Notes under the pieces: generated by a model | What the model was told of the DNA's origin: nothing | Databases searched by the model: none | The model's input: the letters and a program-made list of their open reading frames with translations, nothing else | Translations under genes and position numbers: made by a program | Assembly: GCA_034509495.1 (NCBI GenBank) | Contig: CM067521.1 | Coordinates: 16,063,491-16,127,490, forward strand | Source: Acestrorhynchus altus | Taxonomy: Eukaryota; Chordata; Actinopteri; Characiformes; Acestrorhynchidae | Direction: 5' to 3' | Length of the DNA stretch: 64,000 nucleotides | In this document: positions 1 through 10,884 of the stretch, piece by piece | Layout of the letters: every line of letters begins with the position of its first letter | Numbering within the stretch: the stretch's first letter is position 1

Positions 1-599
1 AACTGTTTACGACTTCTCACATTTAAAATAATAAAACGTTGTATTTTTGCATGTTTTTTTAACAAAGGTTCTGTTTTTTTTCAGTGTGGAAGTCATCCAA
101 CCCCTTGGTTGTTTGTTTGAGTGTATCATAGAAAGCAAGCAGGGCTTCTAGCTTCACGTCCGCAGGAGTGCCCTAATGTGTGTGGTGCTGAATAAATGTA
201 ACATTATGGATGCTGAGGGGGGAGAACGCTTACACTGCTGTCTGGATGAATTACTTGTAGAGGATCCAGCCAGGTCAGGCTTACATCATACACACTCACA
301 CACACAGCCAGAAGAGATGTTGCTACAGCAGGTGTGTGAACAAATACGTTGTTGAAATCCACAGTATGTCTAAACACACACTATGTCTGAACACTTGGAC
401 AGACATTCTGTAAACATGTAGCGTTATTTTATGTATTTTATTTATTCTTTTATTTATTTTGATTATAGACTGTAGTTGATAGTAATTCTCCTTTTCAGGG
501 TTGTTTATGTGATATGAGCAGTTGCTCAAGACCACTGAGCCCTGAATATATATATGAGCATGTAATATTTCTGTAAGACATTTCTGCAATCGTTTTTAA
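1..599. other. gene-free AT-rich stretch
   Basis: No coding frame or known repeat is recognised. A short interrupted CA run at about 285-305 is the only structure. The open frames here are under 90 codons and have no recognisable motif. Confidence 0.6.
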
Positions 600-1112
600 T
601 GGACTGCACTGACACTGCCATGACCGGTGTGTTAGTGTGTTGTGCTGGTATGAGTGGATCAGACACAGCAATTTAAACACTGTGTATGCTCACAGACCAC
701 TCTATTAGAAACTCCTACCAAGTTGGTCCACCTTATAGATGTAAAGTCAGCCACATTTTCTGTTGGTCATCCTCTCCTCTTTCATTAGTGGTCACAGGAT
801 GCTGCCCACAGGATGCTGTTGGCTGGATATTTCTGGTTTATTCTCAGTCTAGCAGTGACAGTCAGGGGTTTAAACACACCATTTCAGTGTCACTGTAGTG
901 CTGAGAATGACCAACCACCCAAATAATACCTGGTCTGTGGTGGTCCTGTGGGGTCATTGTAGATCAGGGTGAAAGGAGGCTGAAAGATTATACAGAGAAA
1001 TAGATGGACTACAGTCTGTAACTATAGAATGAAGTGCTCCTATATGAGAAGTAGAGCCAATAAAATGGACAGTGAGTGTAGGAACAAGCAGGGGGGTTAT
1101 TGTTATGACTAA
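600..1112 (+). repeat. interspersed repeat with internal palindrome (family Q), copy 1
   Basis: The copy shows the hallmarks of a repeat I recognise as common in otophysan fish: TGAGTGGATCAGACACAGCA near 651-670, ACTCCTACCAAGTTGGTCCA near 711-730, a GGTCACAGGATGCTGCC block, and TAAAATGGACAGTGAGTGTA near 1061-1080. Its 3' half is repeated at 47727-48078 and its 5' end at 61741-61870, so the dispersed nature is visible within the window. In the 47.7 kb copy the ACCAACTAGGTAGG motif appears as the reverse complement of the 5' motif here, which points to a partly palindromic element. No coding capacity; probably a non-autonomous DNA element of unassigned superfamily. Confidence 0.7.
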
Positions 1113-1639
1113 CTGGCATAATATAACTAAGTGGGTGAAAGGCCTGCATGGAGTACCTCTATTCTTATTATATCTACTTATACATGTGAACAGTTCAACA
1201 CAATTATTCCATTCAGAGCGGTAGAAAGCCGGGGTCAGAGCACACAGTCAGTCATGCAGATGTTTTCCAACATGGTGCAGTGGGGTGGCAACCTGTTGCA
1301 GTAGCTGTTGCAGTAACTTTTACCCTTTTTCTTTGACTTAAGTCTACTTTTTGTTGGTGACGTGTTTATGATCGTCTTTATACAAGACGGACACCACACT
1401 TGTGCTGGTTTTTGCATTACTTTTCTCTCTGTTTACAACTGTGTCTGGAGATCCCATGCAGAGCCATGCTCCTATTGTCTTCCACGGATCAGTTGTTAGC
1501 ACTTTGCAATGCAGCTGTGCCGACACACGAGAGGCACGACATCCTGGTGGGGTGGGGAAGCCGGGCCGCAGCATTGCATTGCACGCAGGAGTCTCTAAAA
1601 GCCCATAATTCCTGTCATTATACGAACCATGAGATTGTT
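1113..1639. other. gene-free stretch before the LINE fragment
   Basis: Sequence without a recognised gene. A small direct duplication, GTTGCAGTAGCTGTTGCAGTAAC split as two GTTGCAGTA half-units, lies near 1294-1316. The part after about 1400 may already be old LINE sequence, but I cannot align it. Confidence 0.45.
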
Positions 1640-2365
1640 TCTCAACAAGATGGTCAAGCCTGCAGTGCTTATACGGCATCAGAAGGAATACTGGGAGTGT
1701 AGCACTGGGAGAGGTCAGTGGAGCGAGCACTCCTGACAGCCTTCTTTTGTGGTGTGTTCTGCTGAGGTGGCAGTATTTCAGCAGCAGACAGGAAGAGACA
1801 TTCAAACTCATAAAGAGGGCTAGTTCTGTCCTGGGAAGCCCCTTGGACCCATTGCAGGTGGTGGGAGACAGAAGGATGGTAGCCAAGCTGGCATCTGTAC
1901 TGGAGAACGACTCCCACCCCATGCATAAGACTCTGGGCAGAGTACTGGGCAGCTGCTTCACCCTAAGTGTGTGAAGGAAAGGTGTCACAGGGCCATCCTT
2001 CCTGTTGCTGTTAAACTCTACAACCAGCATTGCTCTCAGCGGATCACAGACACACACACTTAACACCACACAGTATTGGACTTTTTACTCAATATAACAA
2101 TGTGCAATATTTCTCCCATCTCCCCATATTCAGTTAACCGTAAATAATCTGCAAATCTGTAATGTTCTTCAGAGTCACTTTTATTATTTACAGGGTTTAT
2201 ACTGTATATTGCATAAACTGCACTGTGTATTTATTATCTGGGATTTTGGGAAAGGGGGGGGGGTTGAGTGCCTTACTTTCCCTTTGCTAGTGTAATAATG
2301 TGAATTTCCCCACTGCAGGTCTAATAAAACATTATCTCATCCTATCTTATCATATCTTATCTTAG
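1640..2365 (+). mobile_element. 3' end of a non-LTR retrotransposon (LINE)
   Basis: The 5'-truncated insertion comprises the last part of an ORF2-type frame (about 1747-2060), a 3' untranslated region of about 270 bases with a G run at 2254-2263, and a terminal segment reading GTGAATTTCCCCACTG then TAATAAAACATTATCTCATC. It ends in imperfect TATCTTATC repeats at about 2330-2365. A short tandem tail and 5' truncation are normal for LINE insertions. I recognise the 'fcccactg...taataaa' ending from fish LINEs but do not assign a clade. A related but different LINE end lies on the other strand at 12240-12896. Confidence 0.75.
1747..2060 (+). pseudogene. LINE reverse transcriptase, C-terminal remnant (frameshifted)
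   Basis: The first frame gives KRASSVLGSPLDPLQ followed by GDRRMVAKLASVLENDSHPM, the C-terminal region that follows the reverse transcriptase domain in many fish LINE ORF2 proteins. That frame closes at about 1972. A second frame overlapping it continues the same protein family with CVKERCHRAILPVAVKLYN and stops at about 2058-2060, so one frameshift separates the two parts. The reverse transcriptase catalytic region itself is absent. The 241-codon open frame on the opposite strand is only its antisense shadow. Dead copy; no function expected. Confidence 0.75.
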
Positions 2366-2376
2366 TACCCCTAGAG

Positions 2377-2482
2377 CATTAAGGTTAAGGGCCTTGCTCA
2401 AGGGCCCAAACAGTGGCAGCTTATCAGACCAGGGTATCAATTCCACAACCCTGTGCTCTGTAACTCAGAGCTTTAACCACTG
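2377..2482 (-). mobile_element. tRNA-head SINE fragment
   Basis: Read on the minus strand this begins CCCAGTGGTTAAAGCTCTGA, continues through a B-box-like region, and ends CCCTTGAGCAAGGCCCTTAA. That order is typical of teleost tRNA-derived SINEs. It lies directly after the LINE tail. Only the head region remains; the 3' body and tail are missing. Confidence 0.55.
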
Positions 2483-4449
2483 GGTACATGCCCAGTTATG
2501 TATAACAACATCCGAAGACATTCCAGTAATCCCAAGGCAACTGCCATTGGCTATGCACAAGACGTGGATCAGGGCCAACATGTAAACACACCATAAGGGT
2601 TCCCAAATGTTCCAAAAGGAACACGTAGGCACAAAACAGTTTCACATTGTTCAAATATACAGAAACACTTAAACACAAATACAGATGGTTTCACACACAT
2701 GCTCACACACACACACACACTTGTACATACTCGCACAGTTCCCACACTTGCAGCGTCTTGCACTTCCCGGCTCTAATATTAGAAACGCACACACTTTTCT
2801 CTTTGTCTTACCTCAGCGTGTTTATGATAAATGTACCTCAGTTAAGGTTTGCGTTGTAGACGATAATGTGTCATTTTTTTTGCAGACGATGATTTAACGT
2901 TTATTCAATAAAGCTGCCTGGATGGCCACAGAGGTAAAGGGACAGCAGAGATAAATGAACAGAGGGATTGTGGGTCATGCGCAACACAGAGTAGCTGGAA
3001 TAGTCTCTGATGATTATTGCACTTGCAGTTTCGGTTTGGGTCATATTCATCAAAAAGAGCCAGCAGGCAGCCGGGCCTGATTGGGTTGTTTTCTGCTAAC
3101 TAATGACCATTACTCTTCATGACTGGAATTTGCTTCCTTGCATTTGTTTCTGTAAACATCCTTTGGCCATTTTCAACATTTTATTTAGACGTTTGCATGC
3201 ATTTCATTGCTCCTTTCTTTTTTCTTGCACACTGGGTGATTTCTATGGAAAGCAACCTGCAAAATTGTCTGGAATTGGTGGAAAAAACGATTTCCCATCC
3301 ATCTGTGAGAGCGTAACTAAAGAGGACATCCGTAATTTGCTGCGAATGCAGGTGATTGATAAAGGCCAGAATGGATGAGTGGTCACAGGGTGCGTTCTGT
3401 CTACGTAAAATCCTCATTATGGTTTCTGGGAGCAGAGCGAAACGGGTCACCTTCATAGTAAATTGCTTTCCTTTAGCATTTGATTAGGGTGTCGCTCTGT
3501 CTTCAGCCATTCTGGATTCCATAAAACTTCCACATGGGCGACCACGGGGCCAGGTCTGATCCACGGCATCTGGGATCAATAGTGCTGCAAATGAATTCGA
3601 CTGAAGACAGCGGTTATTTTTAACGGCTGACTACACGTTTACATTCATTAGGCCATTTGTTTAAAGATTGTTTGGTGTGAAAATGAAAAAGGTATCTTTA
3701 AATATGGGACTAACCTGAGTTAGCGAACCATCAGGACAACTCATCAAAAGTTTCTGAGAGTTTCAGCATGTTCTCTGTGCCAGTTTTTAATCAAACCTCA
3801 GATGTTAAAAATAAATCAGGTTTTTGAGCAAATAAAATGTTTCAGTATTGGTGATGATTTTAGCTTGAACATTTTAAGGCCATGCTTTTCATACATGGAA
3901 GCTGAAAACAGCCTGTTTTGAATTCAGTGCTTTTGTGATGTAAAATTTACACATTTCCTATAGTGTTCAGCTTCATTCTCACTGATGTTGTAAAGCCAGA
4001 AACAAAGTCAATACAAGGACACAACTCAAAGGCCAAGACCTGACCAATACTTTGCAAACACATACTGTACAAACTCACCTTTGCATTCTTACATTGCTGT
4101 GGCAGTTATTACATTCAGTATTCAGGGGCCAAAAACTGGTCTGCCATGGCAGTTGACTGGCAAACTAATTCCGACTTGGCTGTTGCTGTAGTGGTCCTTA
4201 CGGCAAGTCTCAGATTGCATTTTTTTTTACTGCAATTACATGAGAAACCCTGCATAGCTCAAAGTACATGGACTGATTTTTGAATGAGGCCAGTCAGCTC
4301 ACAATCATGTAAATATGTAGATGTATTAACCTGGATCAATATTAGAGAACAAAAGAGAGAACAACATGTAATCATGCAGCTTAAGTGGTTCCAGATTCCA
4401 GGCTGTACTTAAGCGGTTGTCTATGAGGTCTCTAGAATTGAAATTGTTT
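2483..4449. other. gene-free unique stretch
   Basis: A (CA)8-9 run sits at 2704-2720 and a T run at about 2873-2881. Short open frames around 3103-3456 lie on both strands without motifs. I see no exon-like frame with matching splice signals. Confidence 0.5.
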
Positions 4450-4465
4450 TGTGTGTGTGTGTGTG
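4450..4465 (+). repeat. short GT microsatellite
   Basis: Eight GT units directly upstream of the minisatellite array that starts about 15 bases later. Confidence 0.85.
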
Positions 4466-4480
4466 GTTTCTGTTGTATCC

Positions 4481-4916
4481 CAGGTGGTTGCTAAAGTGTT
4501 GCTAAGGAATTCCAGGTGGCTGCTATGGTGCTGGTGATTGCTACGTGGAAATTGTGTACCTATGTCAACTGCTATTGTATTTGCTGTAGTGGTTGTGAAG
4601 ATGTTGATACGTAGGTGCTATGATGTTGCTATGGCAATAGCTATTGTATTTCAGGTAGTTGTGATGGTGTAGAGAGGTAGGTGCTATGGTGTTACTATGG
4701 CAATCACTATTTTTTTTCAGGAGGTTGCCAAGGTGTTGCTAAGTAGGTGCAATGGTGTTGCTATGGCAATTGCTTTTGTATTTCAAGTGGTTGCTAAGGT
4801 GTTGCTAAGCAGGAGCTATGGTGTTTCTATGGTATCTCTCTTGTTTGCTTAAGTACTTCAGGTCCTTGCAAAGGTGTTCCCAGTGGTTGCCAAGGTAGTC
4901 ACTATGGTATTTTGGG
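4481..4916 (+). repeat. minisatellite, 66-base period, X-box-like units
   Basis: Tandem array built from GGTGGTTGCTAAGGTGTTGC-like and GTAGGTGCTATGGTGTTGC-like segments. Four successive units place the same word at exact 66-base steps: GTTGCTATGGCAAT at 4625, GTTACTATGGCAAT at 4691, GTTGCTATGGCAAT at 4757 and a decayed GTTTCTATGGTATC at 4823. Upstream units back to 4481 are more diverged. Related, less regular arrays occur at 6835-7012, 19225-19530, 33886-34455 and 45978-46232. The word resembles the palindromic RFX binding site (X-box, GTTGCCATGGCAAC), differing at two positions. Any binding is inference. Confidence 0.85.
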
Positions 4917-5869
4917 TGAAGTGAATTGAACATTTGTCCTTGTTTTGAGGACATTCAGCTTCCAGAACTGAGGAAATGGACAGTGAAGTCACTGGGATGA
5001 AAATATGTGGAGAATTGATCTGTGGTGCCAGACCTTTTCATCGAGAGTGTCTCTCGGCTACTGTAGACAATCAGAAACCAGAGCAGCAGAATAGCATGCC
5101 CATCATCACCTAATATATTCAAATAAAAGCATTCCTGCACAGTGATTTGCACTCTATTGCTCTCCACTCCAGTTCATCACAGGCTATTGTGAGGCATAAA
5201 TGAAACTATTCACAAAGTGGAAATTGCACGGATGTAATGGACTCATTCTTTCAGAGATCTGGGAAATATGAATGGTGTCCTTACCTCACCGCTGTTTTTG
5301 ATCATGTGTGAACTTCTCTCTTCCCATGTCTCCAAACAAATAAAAGACAATACTTGTGCAAAGACTATTTTGGAGGCATAAGTGAAACCAAATCAAAAAT
5401 GCACCATAATGCATGTCTTCTTTCAGAAATCTGTTGTGGGAAATTTGCCCTTCCTTCATTACTGTTTTTTAGATTACGGTTAAGGTTTTTAAGATTAACC
5501 AGTGAATCACAGTTTTGGGGGCCAGATACTGATTTCTGATAAGCACGTTTGGCCAATTGCATATGCAGATTGAGGGCAGTGCTGCATGTCACATTACCCT
5601 TTCCAGGCATTGCTTGGTAGTGCAATGTTTTTGTCCTTGATAACCCTGGCAAACATCAGTCGCAAAAGCTAAAAGATCAGCCTTCGGGAATAGGGAAGTG
5701 GATGAGTGTACACTCTATGTAATGATAGCTATTGGAAGTTTGCTCAGGTGTATCCAATTAGCAACAGGCCTCTAATTAGCCTCCATCTGTATTCAACTGA
5801 TGAGCTCTCAAACCCACTGTCTTCGGTTAGTGTTGAGATAAGTAATGCAGACAAACGGCAAAAAATTAA
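4917..5869. other. gene-free stretch
   Basis: Mostly single-copy-looking sequence. Open frames of at most 95 codons overlap on both strands near 5354-5652 without recognisable domains. An A/T-rich run at about 5863-5880 marks the left side of the next repeat. Confidence 0.5.
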
Positions 5870-6003
5870 AAAAATTTTAAGGCTATTAAAAAGAGTTCTG
5901 CTTTTATTGGAGTAACTGTCTCTACTGTCCAAGGAAGGACTGCTCCACAGCTCAATGCCGTGGGACTTTATACACCTCTAGTCCGTGTCTGGCAATAGTC
6001 TAG
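5870..6003 (+). mobile_element. family M DNA element, partial copy 1
   Basis: Matches the internal part of family M: TTGGAGTAACTGTCTCTACT near 5908-5927, then TGCTCCACAGCTCAATG near 5941-5957 and a TTTATACACCTCTAG segment. Both terminal repeats are missing and the middle is deleted. It abuts the SINE at 6028. Confidence 0.7.
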
Positions 6004-6027
6004 AGAGACAAAAAAAAGGTGCTCATA

Positions 6028-6280
6028 GAATTTGTCCTTTGCATTTAACCCATTCACACATAGTGATACACACACACTAGTCAGTTCACACACTAGGGGG
6101 CAGTGAGCACATATGCAGCCATGCGCAGGAGCAGTGGGCAGCCTTATCCACGGTGCCCAGGGAGCAGCTGGGGAGTTAAGTGCCACACTCCAGGCCCTTC
6201 AGTCACGCCCTGCCAGTTGAATGATTGGAACCTGCAACCTTCTAGTCACAAGGCTGGTTCCCAGGCCATGGCTGGCCAAA
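6028..6280 (-). mobile_element. tRNA-derived SINE (family S1), copy 1
   Basis: On the minus strand the head reads GGCCTGGGAACCAGCCTTGT and GAAGGTTGCAGGTTCCAATC, matching the A-box and B-box layout of a tRNA promoter. The body follows with CAGCTGCTCCCTGGGCACCG, GCTCACTGCCCCCTAGTGTG and ends GGGTTAAATGCAAAGGAC. Other copies are at 9100-9194, 16048-16262 and 22735-22946, all on the same strand. This is a nearly complete unit of about 250 bases. Not a functional tRNA gene, because the cloverleaf is degenerate. Confidence 0.75.
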
Positions 6281-6834
6281 GTACTGACTATTAACTTTTT
6301 GACTATTACCATTATCCACACATCAAAAAAACATTAGATGAATCAATAAATGAAAAACACAATTAAATGAAAGTGTTTTTATTTTTGTTCTGGGTGATTA
6401 TTCCTATAATGACACTGTTGCAAGACAGCCAAGAGTCCATTGTATAATAGTTAAAATGACAATAAAGGATTTGAGCAGCAGGGGATTTGTGTGCACACAA
6501 AGCCTCTAGAAATGAAACTTTTTCATGGAAAGCCTATTGCACGGAAAGTTTTGAGGCTTTATGAGGCTTCGTCTGGCCATCACTACACAAAATACCTTTG
6601 GCTTGTTTAATATGGTGCCCAGTAGCATATTATAACTGAAAAGGTGAAATTATGTACCAAGCTAGCAAAATAGGAAGATACCTGTGGGAAATATCAAATG
6701 GCATGAACTACCGGGAGACTAGAACAGGGAGCAAATGTGAAATCCTCTAAAATCTTTTGAAAACACTAGATTTAAAAGGGTAAACTAGTTTGTTTGTTCT
6801 GTCACAGACTCCAACCACTGACAATATTTAAAGC
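6281..6834. other. gene-free stretch between SINE and minisatellite
   Basis: AT-rich unique sequence. No coding frame, repeat or strong secondary structure noticed. Confidence 0.5.
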
Positions 6835-7012
6835 AGTTATTTAGGTGTTGTTAAATAGGTTCTATGGTGTTCCTAAAGTGTTTCTTGGTGTTTGCTGTAG
6901 TGGTTGCAATAGTATTTCAGATCATTAACCCAGCAGTATAACCACTTTTAGTATTTCAGGTGGGTTCTGTGGAGTGTCTTTGTGGTTGCCTGTGATATTT
7001 CAGATCAATAAC
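6835..7012 (+). repeat. degenerate GTTGCTATGG-type minisatellite
   Basis: Contains TTAGGTGTTGTTAAATAGGT, GTTCTATGGTGTTCCTAA, TGTTTGCTGTAGTGGTTGC and two GATATTTCAG/AGTATTTCAG blocks, the same vocabulary as the 4481-4916 array. Units are too diverged for a clear period. Confidence 0.6.
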
Positions 7013-8102
7013 AATGGGCTTTAACTCTAAAGGTTCTCTCTTATGAATTAAGAAAGACATGTAGTTTGGTATCTGAGAAAATAGCATAAAAAATGTTTCT
7101 GAACCTGAAATATTGCAATGGAATACTCTATCAATATATTCTCATTTCCTTAGCACACAATACACTGATTGGTAAGAGCAATAGTTCTCCAAATGGTCCT
7201 GAATTTGGACCATCTGTTGGTCTCTGAAGGCCAGTTTGAGGACCAAGAAAATAGGGTGCTTATTGGCATGTTCTAGTCTTCAGGGACTCAGCAGATGATA
7301 TCCTCACAACAATTAACAATCAATATATTGACTAGCCCCAGTAAATAGTGAATGATATTCTCTAAACGGAATGAGATTTACTAGCCAGTCCATCTCTCAG
7401 GTGACCATTCTGGAGTTAAGAGTATTATCAGGTAATGGGATCACCAGGACCTTGCTTTTAGATCGCATTATCCATCCAAGCATCCTCAAAATGGAAGGAT
7501 GTCAGCCTTTGTCATATTTTTGTGAGGCAAGGGTTGAGTCCATTAGCATATATAACAATAGCAATATTCCAGTCTGTGTGGAAAGCTGGTTGAAGGAAGA
7601 AAGAGAGGCCAAGCTGAATCTCATGTAGTGTTTGCACATAAACCCTCTCGAGATTCTGAAAGCAAGAGGATTTCTTGTTGGAGCAAACAAAAGTTGAACT
7701 TTTGGCCTTGGTGTTAAAAGTAATGGTTGACAAAAAACTTGGAACAGCACCATTACCCAGAGTACGCAATCTTTGCTCTGAGATACATTGAGATGTTTCT
7801 CTTCACCAGGCACATTCAGACACTTGAGGATGGAAGTGAAGCTGGGAAAGTCAGATATTTGAAGAAAACTTTCCACTCCAAAACAGCAAACTCTTGGAAG
7901 GAATTGTATGTGGTAGTGACCTCAGGCAAGCTGCCAAAGCAACTCTCAAGTGTCTGGAGAACAAAACATCAAGTGTAGAGAGACTCAGTTGGCACTGTGA
8001 AGTGCCTCAAAGAATATGGAATTTCAGTGGTAAGAATGGAATGAATTGTTGTTGAAAGGAATGGTGAACAAAAACGAAATAAGGTTGCCAATGTTAAAAA
8101 TC
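7013..8102. other. gene-free stretch with unassigned open frames
   Basis: A 124-codon minus frame (7502-7876) and shorter plus frames (7371-7628, 7727-7978) overlap each other. None shows a domain, signal peptide or repeat structure I recognise. The plus-strand text has a run of stop-poor sequence that could be a very old mobile element, but no family was identified. Confidence 0.4.
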
Positions 8103-8545
8103 TACACTATATGTACAAAAGTATTTTTTGTTCTTCTGTACAGTAAGATGTTCGACGACATTTTGGAGCATTGTTGTGAAGATTTGATTACATTCGGTGA
8201 CGAACATTAGTGAGGTCAGGATGTTGGATGAATACCACTTCACCTTGTCAACTCTCCGATTCATCTCAAAGGTATTGGACGGAGCGCCATCATTCCAGAA
8301 AACAGAGTTCCACTGCTCCACAGCTCAATACTGGGAGGTAGCCCAGTAGCCTGGTAGCCCAGGCCTGGTATTAGGCATAGAGCTAATATGATCACATTTA
8401 TCTGCTCCAGAGTCCAATTCTATTGGCTATACTTCTGTACAGGGACTAGACAAGTTGTGTGGTTGCATGTGCTTATCTGTGTCAAGGGTGCAACTGCTGA
8501 ATGCATTACAATGGAGTGTCCACAAACATGTGGACATGTACACAT
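8103..8545 (+). mobile_element. family M DNA element, near full-length copy 2
   Basis: Left end ACTATATGTACAAAAGTATT and right end GGAGTGTCCACAAACATG/TGGACATGTA form terminal inverted repeats. The inside carries ATTTTGGAGCATTGTTGTGA, TGAGGTCAGGATGTTGGATG, CATCATTCCAGAAAACAGAG, CCACTGCTCCACAGCTCAAT and CACATTTATCTGCTCCAGAG. No transposase is encoded, so it is a non-autonomous element of about 440 bases. TA-rich flanks suit a Tc1/mariner-type target, but the superfamily is not proven. Confidence 0.8.
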
Positions 8546-9099
8546 TGCAACTTTAGCAACATTTCAACAGACACCCTTGACCAGCACTGCATTGTGAAAA
8601 ATTCTATGACATCCTTACCATCCTGTGGGTTTTAGATTCCTGTATGTTCCCTAGCTTCCATGGAATTTTGGCTCCATTAATTACTATGAGACCTGAAAAT
8701 ACTTGCACAAGGACATGAACGTGCAGATGATTCAAGCTACGCAGACTGGCTTTCATGCATAGTTGCGTGTCATAACAGATTTCGCAGCTCATCACAAGCA
8801 TGAGTTGCATTCTGAATATTGCCACAAGGGACGTTATAGCAGAAGCAAAGTTGTCTTGTACTCTTGTAATGTTGACATGTTTAACCCTGTACTGTTTACA
8901 TATGTTATGATTTGTCCTCTATCACCCCCCTGAGTACTTTGACTGCCAACCCATATTGAATTTGTACAGCAGGATCATGTGTGTGTGGAGCATTTGCCAG
9001 GGGACCATGTTTAAGTACACTTATTGTTAAAAGACCTGTCTGCAGACCTGCAGTACAGCACTCTCATCCCTTCACGGTCAACCCAAGATATCCCCGTTA
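8546..9099. other. gene-free stretch
   Basis: Unique sequence with no recognised feature. Short frames on the minus strand (8604-8825) have no motif. Confidence 0.5.
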
Positions 9100-9194
9100 A
9101 TGCATTTAAATCACATCCTGCCAGTTCAGGGAATGGAACCGGCAAAATTTCCAGTCACAAGGCTGGTTCCCTAACCACCAGACCAGGGCTGCTC
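9100..9194 (-). mobile_element. SINE family S1, truncated copy 2
   Basis: Retains only the tRNA-like head on the minus strand: CTGGTGGTTAGGGAACCAGC, CTTGTGACTGGAAATTTTGC and the start of the body up to a GCAGGATGTGATTTAAATGC segment. The 3' body present in the 6028 copy is absent. Confidence 0.6.
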
Positions 9195-9828
9195 ATTTGG
9201 GTAATGTTTCAGAAACCCTCAAATGTTAGTTAGATGATTATGAAGTTACTCATTTATCTAAAAAACCGCTGCCTGAGCACACATCTGAAATTGTACAAAT
9301 AAATAGCAGCAGGTTAGTGAAGTATGATGCCCATTTCATTCTTTCTGTCATAAAAACCATACACACTCCACTTGCAATTCTGACATGAACCACTAGAACC
9401 ACTGAGAGTGCAGCAGGGGGCTGCATTCCATCCTAAACAAATGTGTTGGTCTATACATTAATTTTGTCAAAGCAGCACTGATTTACTCACCTCAGAATCT
9501 TCAATCATACATTACCTTTCCAAAGCAGAATTGATCACAGTGGGGCAGAATGGAACCAGTCAGAGCTGAATGGCTCTCAAAGCTCTTAAAGTTATTACAT
9601 TGGATTGTATTAAACTGCCTGATGCCCGCGATGCTGATGTTTTTTGGCCTAAAACCTTTTTGCATTAAAAATCAAGCATTCAATACAATATGCAATACCA
9701 GTAAAGAATATTTATTACATTTTATATTCATGTATTATAGCTTATCTAAACTATTTACTCTCATACTGTGCATGTGCCACTACTTTAGCATCAATGGCAT
9801 TACAGTAAAACTCTCAAAACATGTAGAT
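9195..9828. other. gene-free stretch
   Basis: AT-rich unique sequence with nothing recognised; a 93-codon plus frame (9550-9831) has no domain. Confidence 0.5.
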
Positions 9829-9890
9829 TGACTGGTGGATTTATCCTTCAATGGTTCTTTAATAGAGGTTCTATATAGAATCATGACATA
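9829..9890 (+). repeat. fragment of the GGTTCTATATAGAA palindromic element
   Basis: CTTCAATGGTTCTTTAATAG and AGGTTCTATATAGAATCATG match the left arm of the long inverted-repeat element at 57429-57793. Only one arm is present. Confidence 0.55.
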
Positions 9891-10609
9891 TGATATGTTT
9901 AAGTAATAAATGAGAATTTCTTCCATATGTAGGACCTCAGCTTTATGTAAACATCTCAGGTACACGAGGAAAACTCAGAACTCCAGACTTAAGAGGAGAT
10001 TTACATTGGCTAGAAAACTCTCTCAGGCATTGTGCTTGATAATAATTCTGTTCTTTTTCGTAATAAGCTTTTTTATTTACAAATAAGACAGTGTCAGTGA
10101 AGTCTCCTTCATCATTTTCACAGCATCACTACTGAATAAACAACACTCTGCCATGAACTATTTCACACACTGCCCCACTCTGAATGTGCTGACTACATTT
10201 GAACCATTGAACTGTGTAGAAACTTTGAAGAACTGGTCCTGGAGGCAGCCCTACTCTGCACATTTTAGCAGTTTTCCTGCTCCCAACACACCTGATTCAA
10301 CTAATCAGCTTATTAACAAGCCCTTTCGGAGATGCAAGGGGTTGTGTTAAGCAGGGAATACTCTAAAATGTGTAGGGGGGGGGGGGACCAGGAAACACTG
10401 CTCAAGCGCATAAACTACTCTGGTGAACAATTATCCCTTACAGACCTTTCTTTCTCAAAGCGATTCTTCACTCATAAATACTAATAACTTAATAATGGAT
10501 TAAAAATTAAAAAATGAATAGAGGCCCAGAGCCATGGTTAACAACTCCCCAGTTGTATTTAGGATGTGTGTTTTTCTTGTGTTCTCTACCCTGCTGAAAA
10601 TGTTCAGGA
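9891..10609. other. gene-free stretch with a G run
   Basis: Holds an uninterrupted run of twelve G at 10375-10386. Around 10223-10370 the text AACTGGTCCTGGAGGCAG... and AACACACCTGATTCAACTAA looks like part of a common fish repeat, but the family is not certain. Confidence 0.45.
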
Positions 10610-10860
10610 CCTGAGTTTGCTTGTAGCTGGTTTCCGATGGTCTTGGATGGTCAAGAGGGTTGGAAAGCTGGTCACACCAGAGACAGCATACCCACTACTG
10701 GTAAACCAGATAGTTAAACAGGTTAACCTGCTTAGTTTTGACCAATATTGGGTATGTTTTATTTGAGTTTGATCAAATGTTGCTCATTGTCTTGGACAAA
10801 CATGGTCATGCTGGTCAACCACCTTGATCAAGCTGTTACCCTGCTTAGATTTTCTTATGG
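10610..10860 (+). repeat. old CTGGTC-rich interspersed repeat, copy 1
   Basis: Many spaced GCTGGT, CTGGTC and ACCAG words: TAGCTGGTTTCCGATGGTCT, AAAGCTGGTCACACCAG, CATGGTCATGCTGGTCAACC, TTGATCAAGCTGTTACCCTG. A second copy at 49440-49560 shares the GGGTATGTTTT segment. Quasi-palindromic and not coding. Confidence 0.55.
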
Positions 10861-10884
10861 TGCTGCATGATTGCTAGAATATAC

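Noticed and set aside
1344..2069. 241-codon open frame on the minus strand
   Set aside because: It is antisense to the LINE C-terminal remnant at 1747-2060, which has recognisable family blocks on the plus strand.
4481..4916. Possible CRISPR-like array because of the regular 66-base period
   Set aside because: Units are contiguous and diverged along their whole length with no unique spacers, and the DNA is eukaryotic; it is a minisatellite.
6208..6280. Possible tRNA gene from A-box and B-box-like words
   Set aside because: The cloverleaf cannot be formed and the sequence continues into a repeated SINE body found at four loci.
7502..7876. 124-codon minus frame
   Set aside because: Competing frames overlap on the other strand and no family resemblance was found.
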